Origin: Glomus cerebriforme
Taxonomy: Eukaryota; Glomeromycota; Glomeromycetes; Glomerales; Glomeraceae
Reading direction: 5' to 3'
Assembly (NCBI GenBank): GCA_003550305.1
Contig: QKYT01000072.1
Location: 153,089-217,088 of the forward strand
DNA: 64,000 nt
Shown here: piece after piece, positions 29,001 through 41,285 of the stretch
Layout of the letters: each line of letters begins with the position of its first letter
Position numbering within the stretch: position 1 is the first letter of the stretch
Made by a program: the position numbers and the translations under genes
The notes under the pieces: generated by a model
What the model was told of the DNA's origin: nothing
The model's input: the letters and a program-made list of their open reading frames with translations, nothing else
Database searches by the model: none

Positions 29001-29683
29001 TACTACTTTAATAAAGTGAAAGTTTTTTAAAGTCTAAAGTTTTCCCGTTATAAATTTTTTTATAATTTCGTGATATAGACCACGTGTAACGTTTCACTAG
29101 TCATACTTATTTTATATAATAATAGTTTCAGTTTTAATTATTATTATATCTATTTTTTTTTTGGAATTGGAACTCCCCCCTTGTTACAGTAAGTGTTTGT
29201 AAATTACTCTATTCCATATTTAGATAACCAACGAGAATTCTAATTCAGTTAATTCCACGCCCTTTTCTTAATATAAATAAAAAATTTTTTATACATTAAT
29301 AATTTATTTTATTTATATTATCGTTACAAATTTGGTTAACTATTTAAATTTCGTGTATAAATACTGTTATAAATAATTGGTTATCACATAATATCAGTAC
29401 TTTGATAGTACCTTTTTTTTTTTTTTTTTTTATTGCATAAATTTAAATAATCCTTAAAAACTTCATAAACTCCCCAATTCTCCCTTTTTTTCTTCTCGAT
29501 TTTCTTTCATTCATCCTCTCTCTTTTCTTTCTTTTTAACTTTTCTTTCTTTCTTTTTTTTTTTTTTTTTTAAAAAAAAAAAACTTTTAATCCATTTGGAT
29601 TATTATATTTATTATATTTTATTGATAAATAAAATTATATATATATAGATATATTAGAAAAAAATAAAAGTCATTTCTGGAAA
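26022..29683. other. 3.7-kb intergenic region between Ran and NADPH oxidase
   Basis: This is A+T-rich DNA between divergent genes. Only a few patches have mixed composition: around 26420-26620 and 27470-27600. The latter has a 61-codon open frame without homology and a CCGATCGG palindrome. The sequence ATGCATATGCAT at about 26637 is a short palindrome. T-rich and CT-rich tracts (29400-29580) precede the oxidase start. I see no convincing gene, tRNA or transposon. Confidence 0.5.
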
Positions 29684-31345
29684 ATGGCCGAATCATCATT
29701 TTTTGAAAGAGAATTTGCACCAAAACGTTTGGCATTTTGGATATTTTGGTTTGGTAGTCATATAGGTTTATTCATATATGGTTATCTTAAACAATTATTG
29801 GATCCTGAACTTGATCAACTTACAGCAATTGGTATCTCTGTGACAGTCTCTCGAGGTGCTGGTTTATGTTTAGGTTATGATGGTGCTTTAATTCTTTTAC
29901 CTGTTTGCAGAAATATAATTAGATATTTACGTCTTACTTTCTTAAACAAATTGATTCCTTTTGATGAAAATATTTGGTTCCATCGTCAATGTGCTTATTC
30001 TATATTATTTTGGACTTTGGTTCATACTTTTGCTCATTATATTAATTTTATTAGAGCTGAACAATTACACCTTGCTCCCGCTTGGGTTATTCATTATGAA
30101 AAACCTGCTGGTATAACGGGTCATGTTATGTTACTTATAATGGTTTTAATGTATACTTCTGCTCATCGTTCTATAAGACAACAATCTTTTGAAACTTTTT
30201 GGTATACTCATCATTTAGCTTTCTTTTTCATGTTATGTCTTTATACTCATGCGGTTGGTTGTTTCGTAAAAACCGATCCTAAACTTGGTCCACCCCATTG
30301 TAAAGGTTATTTCACTTGGCATTTCACAATTTGGGGTGGAATTATATATTTCTTTGAAAGAGTTTTAAGAGAATTTAGATCTCGTCAATCAACTCAAATT
30401 ACGAAAGTTATTAATCATCCTTCAAAAGCTGTTGAAATTCAATTCGCAAAACCATCTTTTAATTATAAAGCTGGACAATATTTATTTTTAAATGTACCAA
30501 AACTTTCTAAACTTCAATGGCATCCTTTTACTATTACTTCAGCTCCTGATGATCCTTATGTTTCTGTACATATTCGTCAAGTTGGTGATTTTACAAATGA
30601 ATTAGCTGAATTACTTGGTTGTAATAATTCTAGTGAAAAAGGTTATATTCCAAAAGATTTACCTAAACTTCGTATAGATGGTCCTTTTGGTGCTCCAGCT
30701 GAAGATGTTTTTAATAATGAAATTGCAATTTTGGTTGGTTGTGGTATTGGTGTAACTCCATTTGCTTCTATCTTGAAAAATATTTGGTATGTCAATTTTT
30801 TTTTGTTTTTGTTTTTTGTTTTTTGTTTTTAAATTAAATAAATTAATACTGATATTATATATATAAACATTTCCGACTTTAGGTATCAACATCAAAATCA
30901 AAGACCATCAAAATTACGTCGTGTAGAATTCTTCTGGATTTGTCGTGACACTGGATCATTTGAATGGTTTCAATCATTATTAAAAACATTAGAAGCAACA
31001 CAATTAGAAGAAGGATTCTTAAAATTCCATATTTATCTTACATCAAAATTACGGGAATCAACTATACAAAATATTGTTATAAATGATGTATCAAGTTCAT
31101 ATGATCCATTGACAGATTTGGAATCACGTACTCATTATGGTAGACCAAACTTTGGTGATGTATTCTTAAAATTAAAGAGAGCAATTGAAAGTGGTAGATA
31201 TTTACCTGAAACTGAAAGAAATTTATCAACAAATGTCGGTGTATATTATTGTGGTCCTTCTGCTCTAGCAAAAAGTCTTAAAGTTGAAGTTAAAAAAGCA
31301 AATTCTGAAGGAATAAAATTCAGTTTCCATAAAGAGCATTTTTAA
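29684..31345 (+). CDS. NOX: NADPH oxidase (NOX, EF-hand-free, NoxA-like)
   Basis: Two exons, 29684-30786 and 30883-31345, give 521 residues without frame breaks. The N-terminal half is a six-helix ferric-reductase-like membrane domain. Heme-ligand pairs are visible as FHRQCAYSILFWTLVH (His about 100 and 114) and THHLAFFFMLCLYTH. Then come the FAD-binding HPFTITSAP and the NADPH-binding stretches [24 protein letters not shown] and YYCGPS. The C-terminus is KEHF, close to the F-terminus usual in the family. There are no EF-hands. Such enzymes move electrons from NADPH across the membrane to make superoxide; in fungi they need NoxR/p67-like and Rac partners, not found here (family knowledge). 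A decayed copy lies 2 kb downstream. Confidence 0.94.
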
Positions 31346-31750
31346 AAAAATAATTATTGATTTTTTTTTTTAANANAAAAAAAAAAAATTTTTCGGTTGG
31401 TCCTTTTTTTTTTATTATTATTTAATTAAATTAATTTAGTATTTATTTTATAATGAAAAAAAAAAGAAATACATTGATCACTTTCTCTTTTTTTTTTTGC
31501 CAACAAAATCACCAATTGTTTTTTTGTTAAGTATAAAAAAAAATATATATATATATATATATTTTTTGTGTAAAATTATTTTCACATAAGGGTTTTGCAG
31601 GGTTGAGTTGTCTTTTTTTTTTCTACCACTTCTTTTTTTTCGCTTGTATACAAAATTTTTTTTCATATAATACATTTTATTTAAATTTTTTTTTTTTATA
31701 AATATTGGGAGAATGGTTTTTTTTTTTTCGAAAATGTAAATTGAATTTTT

Positions 31751-31782
<32 letters not shown>

Positions 31783-33360
31783 GATCCAAATTGTNAATAA
31801 TCAAAATATATCAATTTTCAAAAAAAAGAGCATCAAATCACATAATTCCCATTTCAATTTTTTTTTTTTTTTTTATGCTTGTAAAAAAAAAAAACATAAT
31901 AAAGTTATAATCTTTAACTAATAAAAAATTATGATGTGATTTTGTTTACCCATTCTATCTTTAATTTCAATCATAAAAAATTTCTTCGAAAAAACTAAAA
32001 CTTTTGTTATGTGAAATCAGTAAAGATCTGTTATTGTATATTTATCACTACTATTACTACTATTCTATAATTATTATAGTTATCCAAATTTAGTTCATAC
32101 ATTTTAGTCATTTTCTAGAAATTATTATTATTTAATTATTTACATATATTACCGCAAAATTCCTTTTTTGGACTGTATCACCTTACTTTTCGTTCTTGAG
32201 CTGCATATAATATATATTCAATATGAGGATAAATTTGTCAATTGTCATTAACTAAATAAACGCCAATAACAGATAGATAAGACAGTATATATCTATATAT
32301 ATATACAAAGTACATCTTTGTTGTATAATAATAATAAGCTTTATAATATGAAATTTTAATTAAAAACAATACAGTATTTAATAATATAATAATAATGAAA
32401 AGAAAAAGAAAAAGAAGGGTTCCCGGAAAAGTTCGGTATATTTAAATATATATAACAGGTAAGGTAACACTAACATTTTTTTTTTTTAACGTTTTGGAAT
32501 TTCCCGTATACCGTACACGTTCATTCAATCAGTATTTTTCATTTTAGTAGAAATATTTTTTTTGGTACATCTGAAACAAAGGACATATAATATTTGATTT
32601 AGGGAATTATGCAAAAAAGTCAGGATAAGTTTCAAAATTATTATTTTTTTTTTTTTTCAATAATACAAATAAAAAAATTTTTTTTTTAGAATATTTTTTT
32701 TTTTTTTTTTTTTTTTCATTCGAATTCTAAATTGAATATGATCTAGTTTCAAGGTATATCAATTAATTATACTTTGATAAAGTAAACAATTTAAAAAAAT
32801 TGTACTAAACTGTAAATAATAAAGTAGAATTTTTTAGTATTATTTTCCGATTTAAACAAAACGGATTTTTAATTTTGTTGTAAATAGTACATCCCTATTA
32901 CGAAATTAATCTGATAATCTGATGTGAATTTATCTAACCTTAAATGAATCGATAAATTGTGTTGTTTATTAAACCTTTATCACCTTAAAATAGAAAATAG
33001 AATTCTTGCCGGGTAGTCAAAAATAAGAAGGAAGGAATTCAAATTAATTTTTCATATGTCATAGTAATTTCTTTATCAATAAAAAGTCTGATATAAAGTT
33101 GTCATTTTTAATACATAATTAGCAAATAAATTATGATTTTAATAATTTAAATTTAGTAAATAATTTTTACTAATATGGATAACTAACTAATAAATTCAGT
33201 GTATATAATATTTCCGATTCGATATCTGAAATTATAACCTATCATCTTATACATTCTTTTTCTTTCCTTAAATTCAATTTACCTTTTTTTTTCTCCTCAT
33301 TGAACCCTAATTGTTCTATTTTTCATATTTATATTAAACAGAATATAGATTTTAAAAATA
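31346..33360. other. Spacer between NOX and its decayed copy
   Basis: This is homopolymer-rich DNA with isolated N bases at 31374, 31376 and 31796, all next to A/T runs and so probably sequencing ambiguities. No gene or recognisable repeat family was found. Confidence 0.5.
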
Positions 33361-34798
33361 GTCGAATCAATTTTTGAAAGAGAATTATCTCCAAAACGTT
33401 TGATATTCTGGATATTTTGGATTGGTAGTCATCATATAGGTTTATTCATATATGGTTATCTTAAAGAGATGTTGATTACTAATTGGACTTTCGGTATTAA
33501 TTTCTCGTGGTGCTGGTTTATGTTTAGCTTATGATGGTGCTTTAATTCTTTTACCTGTTTGTAGAAATATAATTAGTTAATTTCTTAAACAAAATGATTC
33601 CTTTTGATGAAAATATTTGGTTTCATCGTCAATGTGCTTTATTCTATATTATTTTGGACTTTGGTTCATACTTTTGCTCATTATATTAATTTTACAAGAG
33701 CTGAACAATTAAACTTTGCTCCCGCTCGGGTTATTCATTATGAAAAACCTGCTGGTATAACGGGTCATATTATGTTACTTATAATGGTTTTAATGTATAC
33801 TTCTGCTCATTCGTTCTATCTCATCATTTAGCTTTTTTTCTTCATGTTATGTCTTTATATTCATGCAATTGGTTGTTTCGTAAAAACAAATCCTAAACTT
33901 GGTCCATCCTATTGTAAAGGTTATTTCTCTTGGCATTTCACAATTTGGGTGGAATTATATTCTGTACATACATATTCGTTCAAGTTGGTGATTTTACAAA
34001 TGAATTAGCTGAATTACTTGGTTGTAATAATTCTAATAAAAAAGATTATATACCAAAAGATTTACCTAAACTTCATATTTTGGTACTCCAGCTGAAGATG
34101 TTTTTAATAATGGAATTGCAATTTTGGTTGGTTATGGTATTGGTGTAACTCCATTTGCTTCTATCTTGAAAAATATTTAGTATGTCAATTTTTTTGTTTT
34201 TGTTTTGTTTTTATTTTTATTTTTATTTTTATTTTTTTTTGTTTTGTTTTGGTTTTGGTTTTGGTTTTGATTTGATTTTTAAATTAAATAAATTAATACT
34301 GATATACAGTATATACGGTACATTCCCGGCTTTAGGCAAAATCAAAGATCATCAAAATTACGACGTGTAGAATTCTTTTGGATATGTCGTGAAACTGGAT
34401 CATTTGAATGGTTTCAACCATTATTAAAAACATTAAAACAAACACAATTAGAAGAAGGATTCTTAAAATTTCATATTTATCTTACACCAAAATTACGTGA
34501 ATCAACTATACAAAATATTGTTATGAATGATGTATCAAATTCATATGATCCATTAACAGATTTAAAAATCCTCGTACTCATTATGGTAGACCAAATTTTG
34601 GTGATATTTTTTTAAGATTAAAAAAAGTTATCTGTTATTGAAAATGGTAAATATTTACTTGGTATAGAAAAAAATTTTTTAACTAATATAAGAGTTTATT
34701 ATTGTGATCCTTCCGCTTTAACAAAGAATCTTAGAGTTGAATGTAATAAGACTAATACTGAAAAGATAAAATTCATTTTTCAAAAAGAACATTTTTAG
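33361..34798 (+). pseudogene. Decayed tandem copy of the NADPH oxidase gene
   Basis: The copy can be aligned to the 29684 gene from the second codon to the stop. The start ATG is lost (AATAGTCGAATCA against AAATGGCCGAATCA). There is a short deletion near 33470, a stop plus a lost segment near 33575, a frameshift near 33640, loss of the segment around the histidine region at about 33810, and a deletion of roughly 210 bp at about 33957 that removes the FAD-binding segment. Further lesions hit the 3' exon (34326, 34565, 34630). The intron is kept and has expanded with TTTTA and TTTTGG runs. Intron retention means DNA-level duplication, not retroposition. It is not expected to encode an oxidase. 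Confidence 0.92.
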
Positions 34799-35401
34799 AA
34801 TTAATAATAATTATTCGTATATAAAGAATACTTGTATAGAGTATAGATGTTATAATAGATGATTTTGCCGTCTTATTTAAATTTTTTTTGATCACGTGAG
34901 GCGCATTATAACCCATTTCGCATATACTGTACTTGAGCAGGTGAATCTACAATTATTATTCAATTAAACCAGTTAATCATCTTTATAAATATATATAAAT
35001 ATATTTACATTACTAGACATTTATTTTTACTGTGTGATTATTACCGACAAACAGTTACGTAACCTCATAACTGCAGTCTTACTTTGTATTTGCAATAAGA
35101 ATGTAATTGCTGAACGGAGCTCAACAAATTCCACCAATCAAACATTGTTTATTGCAAATATTCGGCACGAAATGCCGAGTAACTATATATTAAATATTAG
35201 TTAAACTTGTTAAATTTGCTTTTGATAAAGTAATTAATGACTTATTTTATCCAAAAAAAAAATTTGATTTTTTCTGTCAAAAAATTGACTGGTAGATTGA
35301 TCATCTGTTCAATTTTTTGAGTTAATAAATTTTATTTTAACTCCTGACCGAATTACAAAAAAAAAGGTGAATAATTATTTTTTAATTTAGTAGTTTGTTA
35401 T

Positions 35402-35469
<68 letters not shown>

Positions 35470-36930
35470 TGTATCAATTATGGATTTCATTGATTAATAT
35501 AGTATTAGTTCTTTAAGATTAAATTATTACATGGATTTTTAACCCATTTTGCCATTATTTTTAAAATTTAATACACAGCAGGAATTATAAATCAAATAAT
35601 CAATCTACTCTTTTTTAAAACAATTGTGTAAAGCTTTTCAGTTCTTAACATTAAGGATGCAGACTATAGCAGTAATATGAATTTAGTAAAGCATCTTTCA
35701 GCTATGCATTCTAATGCAACTGAAAACAATTAGGGATCAGTAAATTAGATTGATAACGTAAGTTTAGAGATATTTATATTTTGCAACAATTATAGCAAAT
35801 TCCCAGTTTATAGAAAATTAGATATCTGAAATGCATTAATTTCAAAATTCTTATTCCAATGATAGTAATTTCAGATTAATTTTACTTTTATTTAGCCTAA
35901 ACTTAGTTTTAGAGAAATTCTGTATAAATAGAATACAAATGTAGGGATATTAAAAGTCACAAAATTTTCTTTATACATTTCACAATAAATCTTCAATAAG
36001 CACTTTAGAAGTTTAAATAAATAATACTACAGATGGAAATTTTCTAATTTAAAGCATTTTTATTAATAAACAACCTGCAAAATCAAAATATTTCAATTGT
36101 ATTCAGCTATAAAAATCTTCTAGATCTTAATCCATATAGTTTTTGTGAAATAAAAATTCTTGCTTTTGATTTCAAATATTTGTTATATTGTTATATAATT
36201 ATATTTTTCACAGAATATATCTTGAAAAGCATATTTGTGCAAGCAGAATAAAGTATTCTTTATGTTTTTTATATTCTATAATAATCATTAAACTATCTAG
36301 AGAAGAATTGGCATTTATTTTTAAAAAATGTTACATAGTATAAAAAAAAATAATCTGAAAAAAGTAATAACATTTTGAAGAAAAAAACTGAGAAGTAAAT
36401 TATAATTTCACTAAAACTTTTGAAAAATGATTCTCATGTTAAATAAAAAAATTAATCAAACCAAATAATTAAGATTTAAAAGTAAAAAGTCTAATTGTAT
36501 TTGCAGATAATACTTCTATTGATAATAATAATAAAAAAATATCAGAAATATCAAATTATATTATTGCTATCTATATATAAGATAATTTGAAAAATTAAAT
36601 TCAATGCAAATAATAAGAATAATGATAATATCAGTATACAAAAAAATAAATTTCAATTGAAAAGAGACAATTTCTTTTAAAGATTATTCATAAACAAAAA
36701 AATTTTTATAATTTATTATAAAAGTTATCTATATCTGTTAAGACTCAAAAGAAAATAAACTAAAAAATACTAATAATATTAAGAAAAATAATGATAAATC
36801 TGTATCATAAAGTTTAGCCTAATTATATTAAAAAGCAATTAATACAAAATTATGTATTACAAAAATAAATTAAGATGAAATTTTATATTAATATAAATAT
36901 GCTAAAGAATTCAAAAATAAAATTAAGTCT
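34799..36930. other. A+T-rich region without recognised gene
   Basis: No coding region was recognised. A 63-base T run is at 35405-35467. The rest is A+T-rich with many stop codons in all frames. Confidence 0.5.
35405..35467. repeat. 63-bp poly-T tract
   Basis: An uninterrupted run of T, by far the longest homopolymer in the window. It could be the poly-A tail of a minus-strand retrotransposed copy, but the sequence to its right has no recognised similarity. Its exact length is unreliable in draft assemblies. Confidence 0.7.
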
Positions 36931-36934
36931 GTTC

Positions 36935-37288
36935 TTTATGGGCAGGACAGGACTTCTCAGATTAGGTACATAAGGGATTGTATCATATAATTTGGTAACA
37001 GAGGTCTCACTCCCAATCCTGCTTCACCGGTAAGTCAAAGGTAACTTAGTCAAGTTTTTTCGCTCCTCTCCAAGACTACAGGCATTTTGATCTAAGGAAG
37101 AATTGTTTTCATTCTTCACCTGTAATAGAGTAAACATGATACCCTCTTCTCAGTTGTGATGACATGAACAAATAATTGTAACATGCAATAGTGTTTATTC
37201 TTAATTTTGATTGTGTATTCTTGAATAGTAATCAATAAAGTTTATTTGTGAGAAAGGTTTAAAAAAAAAAAATAAAATAAAATAAAAT
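36935..37288 (+). repeat. Dispersed SINE-like repeat, copy A, A-rich tail
   Basis: The segment beginning ATGGGCAGGACAGGACTTCT and containing CGCTCCTCTCCAAGACTACA can be aligned over about 200 bp to copy B at 56325-56560, where the matching pieces are AGGGCAAGGCAAGACTTTTC and TGCTCCTCTCCAAGACTGCG. Copy A ends in an A-rich (AAAATA)n tail near 37260-37288, as retrotransposed elements do. No open frame and no clear tRNA-type A and B boxes were found, so the class is uncertain. Confidence 0.55.
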
Positions 37289-37632
37289 TAAGAATATTAA
37301 ATCTTAAGATTTATTAGTTATTAATCTAATAGCTAAAAGTTAAACATATTATAAAATTATTTAATATCTTTTAGATATTATAGAAATAAATTAGTGTAAA
37401 AAAAATTGAATATATACAAAATATTTATAAGAATAAGAATAAACAAAATCAAGTAGATAAAATTATTTAATATTATTTTAAACCTGATACTAATATTTTT
37501 TTTTTAATTTTATAAGGAACGGCCTTGGGGACTTTAAGTAAGTAAGGCCATTTCTACAAAATAAAAAATGGTTCACTATTCCTAAAAAAAAGAAAAAATA
37601 TAAAATGGAAACAACGCATTTAAAAAAAACCA

Positions 37633-37678
37633 ATCAAATTTTATTTAATCATGTAATATAAGGGGATGCGTTACAACG
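37633..37678 (+). repeat. Direct repeat left of the plus-strand mini-exon array
   Basis: The segment CCAATCAAATTTTATTTAAT...GATGCGTTACAAC recurs at 38984-39030 as CCAATCAAATTTGATTAAAT...AATGCGTTACAAT. The two copies bracket the array in the same orientation. They could be promoter-type elements or the ends of a larger repeated unit. Confidence 0.55.
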
Positions 37679-37681
37679 TCT

Positions 37682-38400
37682 CAGCTTGAAGGTAAATTAG
37701 GAGAAGATTTTCATTTTTTTTGGTTTTTTTTATCTTTGGAACGTTACTAACACTCCTTTTACTTTTTTTCTTTAGAAAGCATCTTTCTGAACTGGATTTT
37801 GACTTGGACTATAAAAGGTAAGTTGGAAGTAGAGATTGTTTAGTTTATTTTTTTGTTTTTTTTTTGTCATTAAAACGTTACTAACATTTCTTTTGCTTTG
37901 TTTTTAGAGAACATTTTTCTGGAACTGAATTTCAACTTAAAGGTAAGTTAGAAGGAGGGGATTTGTTTTTTTTTTTATCTTTGAAATATTACTAACATTT
38001 CTTTTACTTCTTTTCTTTAAGGAATGCCTTCCTGAATCTGGATTTGGTTTAAATAAGTTGGGAATGGAGATTTTGGGTTTTTTTTGGATTTTTTTTTGTC
38101 TTTGAAATATTATTAACGTTTCTTTTTGTATTTTTTTTTAGAAGAATGCCTTCCTGGACTTGGATTTTGATTTGGATTATAAAAGTAAGTTGGGAGGTTG
38201 TGTTTTTTAGGTTTTCTTTTCTTTATTTTTGGAACATCATTAATGCTCCTTTTTGCATTTTTTCTTTAGAGAAAGCCTTTCTGGACCTGAACTTTAGCTT
38301 AGACTATAAAAGGTAAGTTAGGAGGTGGTGTTTATTTTTTTTTCTGTCTTTGGAATGTTATTAACATTCCTTTTGCATTTTTCTTTAGGTGATGGATAAT
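37682..38400 (+). repeat. Tandem mini-exon/intron array, plus strand
   Basis: Five imperfect units of about 115-130 bp follow one another. Each has a mini-exon (37776-37817, 37908-37942, 38022-38053, 38142-38184, 38270-38312) bounded by an acceptor such as TTTCTTTAG and a donor such as GTAAGTTGG. Each intron holds a branch-point-like TACTAAC or TATTAAC inside a palindrome, e.g. GGAATGTTATTAACATTCC at 38352-38370. The exons translate in one frame as variants of KNAFLDLDFDLDYK. One donor is mutated to ATAAGT (38053). The unit resembles no family I can name. Repeated short exons are known in SP7-type effectors of this fungal group, but the peptide here is different; that link is inference only. 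Confidence 0.6.
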
Positions 38401-40700
38401 CAGATTGATCAGATATCCATTGAACCATTCGGTCAATCCAGTGATACAAACAGATCAATCTAAATCTGGTCATTTTTTGGATAGATGACTGGATATAGCA
38501 TACCTCTAGAGAACAACAGTCTTAGGGATTTAGGTGAGTTGGGGGTTTTTAAAATGGAGTTTAAGAAACATAAGTATAACCCACTAACATTTCTTTTTTT
38601 CTTTAATTTTGTAAGAAATTTAAAAATCTTATCTTGAAAGATAATTATAGATGGGGAGTGTTTTTAATTTATTTTTTTTGTAAATACTGCTTTAATCTCA
38701 TGATGTTGCTTAATTTGCTGCTATAATGGTACTTTAATTTTATGATAGTATTTAATTTCATGATATTGCTTAATTCTNTAATGGTANTTTAATTCTAGTT
38801 NTCTTTACTTTTATTATNATNAACTTTTATTTTTATTCCTNTTTTTATCTCTGTCCTTTATTTTATATATAATAAAACTTGTATAATTTGTTATTAAAGT
38901 GATAAATAAAATAAATAAAAAATTGGCCAATAAAATTATTTGTAAATTATAATAAAGGATAAAAATTTGTAATAATATATTTGGCCAATCAAATTTGATT
39001 AAATCACGTGATTTAGGAATGCGTTACAATGCGAGGACATATAAATTTTAAACCCTTTAGATCATTTTAATTTTACCTTACATATATTTTGAAATTCTGA
39101 AATCATCATTAATAAGTCACAAACACAAAGTATACAAAATAGATGATAAGTATAATATAAATAAAATATAAAGAATTGTGATTTGTGATAAATAAAAAAA
39201 ATTTATTTTATAAAATATTCAATAAATAATAAAGAAAAACTATTATTTATCAAAATCTTTATTTTTTACATATAAAAATAAGAAAAATATTGGGTTTAAT
39301 CATATAATTTTGTAAATATTATTCATATTATTATATGGTTACTATATTTTATTATTGCAAAAATGTACTATTAGTTTTGCAGATTGCTTTTGATAATATT
39401 ATATTAATTATTATATTATATCTCATTAATTATACATAATCATAATTAATTAAATATAAATAAAAATTAATAAAAAGAAAAAAAATTGGTAGTTAAGTAA
39501 AGATTTTTAAATTCTTTAAATATTATGAAAAAAAATAAAATATTAATATTTATTTATTATATCTTTTATTCTAAAATTTAATTTATTTTATTAAATTATT
39601 TCTAGTTTAAAAAAAAAAATATAAAGTTTAATTAATTCATAAAATGAATTAAAAAGATTAAGGCCAGAAGATTCTTAGATTATTAAAATGATATTATACC
39701 TTTTATTGAGTTATCTACTAGTAAATATAAAAGTACAAAATTATAATATATATTTGAGAGTTTTGGAATAAATCCTTTTTTATACTATATATTCTTTAGA
39801 ATTTTAAAAACTATACTAATTTTTTTACTATATTAAAAAAGTTTTTATTTAAATTCTTAATTTTTATATTATTTTTTTGGATATATAAATCTCTTAGGAC
39901 TTTAAAAACTATACTGATTTTTTTATTATATTAAAAATACTTTTAAGAGTTTCAGATTTTTAATTTCTATAACTACTTTTTTATTATATAGTATTTAATA
40001 AATCTAATGAAATAAATATATCAAAAATTATTTTTACATGACTTAGTTTATTAAATAACATATTTTTCATAAATTTAATAAAAATTCATAAAATAGGACT
40101 AATTATCCTAATTTCTATCATAAATTTAATGAAAAATATATATAGCAAAAACTATTTTAGGATAGATTAGCTTATTAAATTACATATTCTATCATATAAG
40201 TCTAATAAAAATTGTTCTAATTCCTTCTAAAATATATTATTCTATAAGTTAAATCTAATAAAAATTAATATATTAAAAACTGGTCTACTTCCTATTAAGA
40301 TTGCTTATCTAAATTCTTTTAAAATCCTATACCTAATTTTACCAAATTTTACTATAGTTTTATTATAATTTCACAACGTTTTGTTAGTTTTGCCATTTAT
40401 AATAAGTTTTAATAGATTTCATCTTTTATCAAATTTTACTAACTTTTAATAAAATTTTAATATAATTTCATCAAATTATTACATTTCATTATTTTGCCTA
40501 TTTACTAAATCTTTTAATTTTACCAAATAATCTTAAGCATCATCAATAATGCATTGGCATAAAATGATATTAATTCCTATAAAATAAAAAGTAAATTCTA
40601 ATAAGAATTTAACTTATACAGTATATATATTTTATTATACTAAAACTAATTTTATTATACAGTCAGATCTCTATATAATCATAAAATTAGTTTTAACTCC
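38401..40700. other. A+T-rich region with diffuse repeats
   Basis: From 38401 to about 38630 the sequence continues the array's style (another CCACTAACATTTC plus T-tract at 38580-38617) without clear mini-exons. Isolated N bases occur at 38777-38841. From 39780 to 40330 there are weak direct repeats of about 100-120 bp (TTTTAAAAACTATACT at about 39802 and 39902; AATCTAATRAA motifs later). No gene was seen. Confidence 0.5.
38984..39030 (+). repeat. Direct repeat right of the plus-strand mini-exon array
   Basis: Second copy of the roughly 47-bp segment described at 37633-37678. It contains an AATCACGTGATT palindrome that is degraded in the left copy. Confidence 0.55.
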
Positions 40701-40728
40701 TTCAATATTGATGATAGAAAGATGAATT

Positions 40729-40960
40729 TTATACCATTCAAATCCTCTTATAGAGATGAATTAATTGATATAATATTTATTAAAATCTAATTATTGGATC
40801 ATGTTTTGTTTTCAAAAATTTTTAAATATTTGTATAGTTGTATCTCTCATCAGGAAGTTTTGAACAGGCGTATAAAGTGTAAACATATGCCATGTATTGC
40901 TCAACACCAAAAAAGTGTTGCATAATAAACCCTTTGTCAACCAACGTGATTAAAAATGTA
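40729..40960 (+). repeat. Left inverted end around the minus-strand array
   Basis: The parts ATACCATTCAAATCCTCTTA and CATCAGGAAGTTTTG, followed by CAACACCAAAAAAGTGTTG, recur in reverse order and on the opposite strand at 44780-44935. The match is good in these blocks and poor between them. The pair encloses about 4 kb including the minus-strand mini-exon array. Confidence 0.5.
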
Positions 40961-41285
40961 TTGCACAACACTTTTTTAGATGTATAATAACATACAGTAA
41001 AATAACAGCAGTTTAAAAATGCGTATAACAACACTAGATTAGTTGAAAAACGCGTATAATTAGTTAAAAAATGCATATAAAAATGTTGAAAAACGCATAT
41101 AACAATACAAATTTTAGCATATATTAACTACATTTAATAAATAAAAGCATTGTTAAACTTGTCAAATTGATTTTATTATGTTTAAATTATATTCGTTTAT
41201 TAAAAATGTATTAAATTACAAATTCTTTCTAGATATACTAACTATGCTATACTAACTAACTATTCAATTCTAATATCCAAACTAG

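Noticed and set aside
34200..34270. TTTTGG repeats resembling telomere sequence
   Set aside because: There are only a few units inside the intron of the decayed oxidase copy, mixed with TTTTA repeats. It is a simple-sequence expansion.
40822..41076. 84-codon minus-strand open frame
   Set aside because: It coincides with repeated GCGTATAA and inverted-end sequence, and has no homology.
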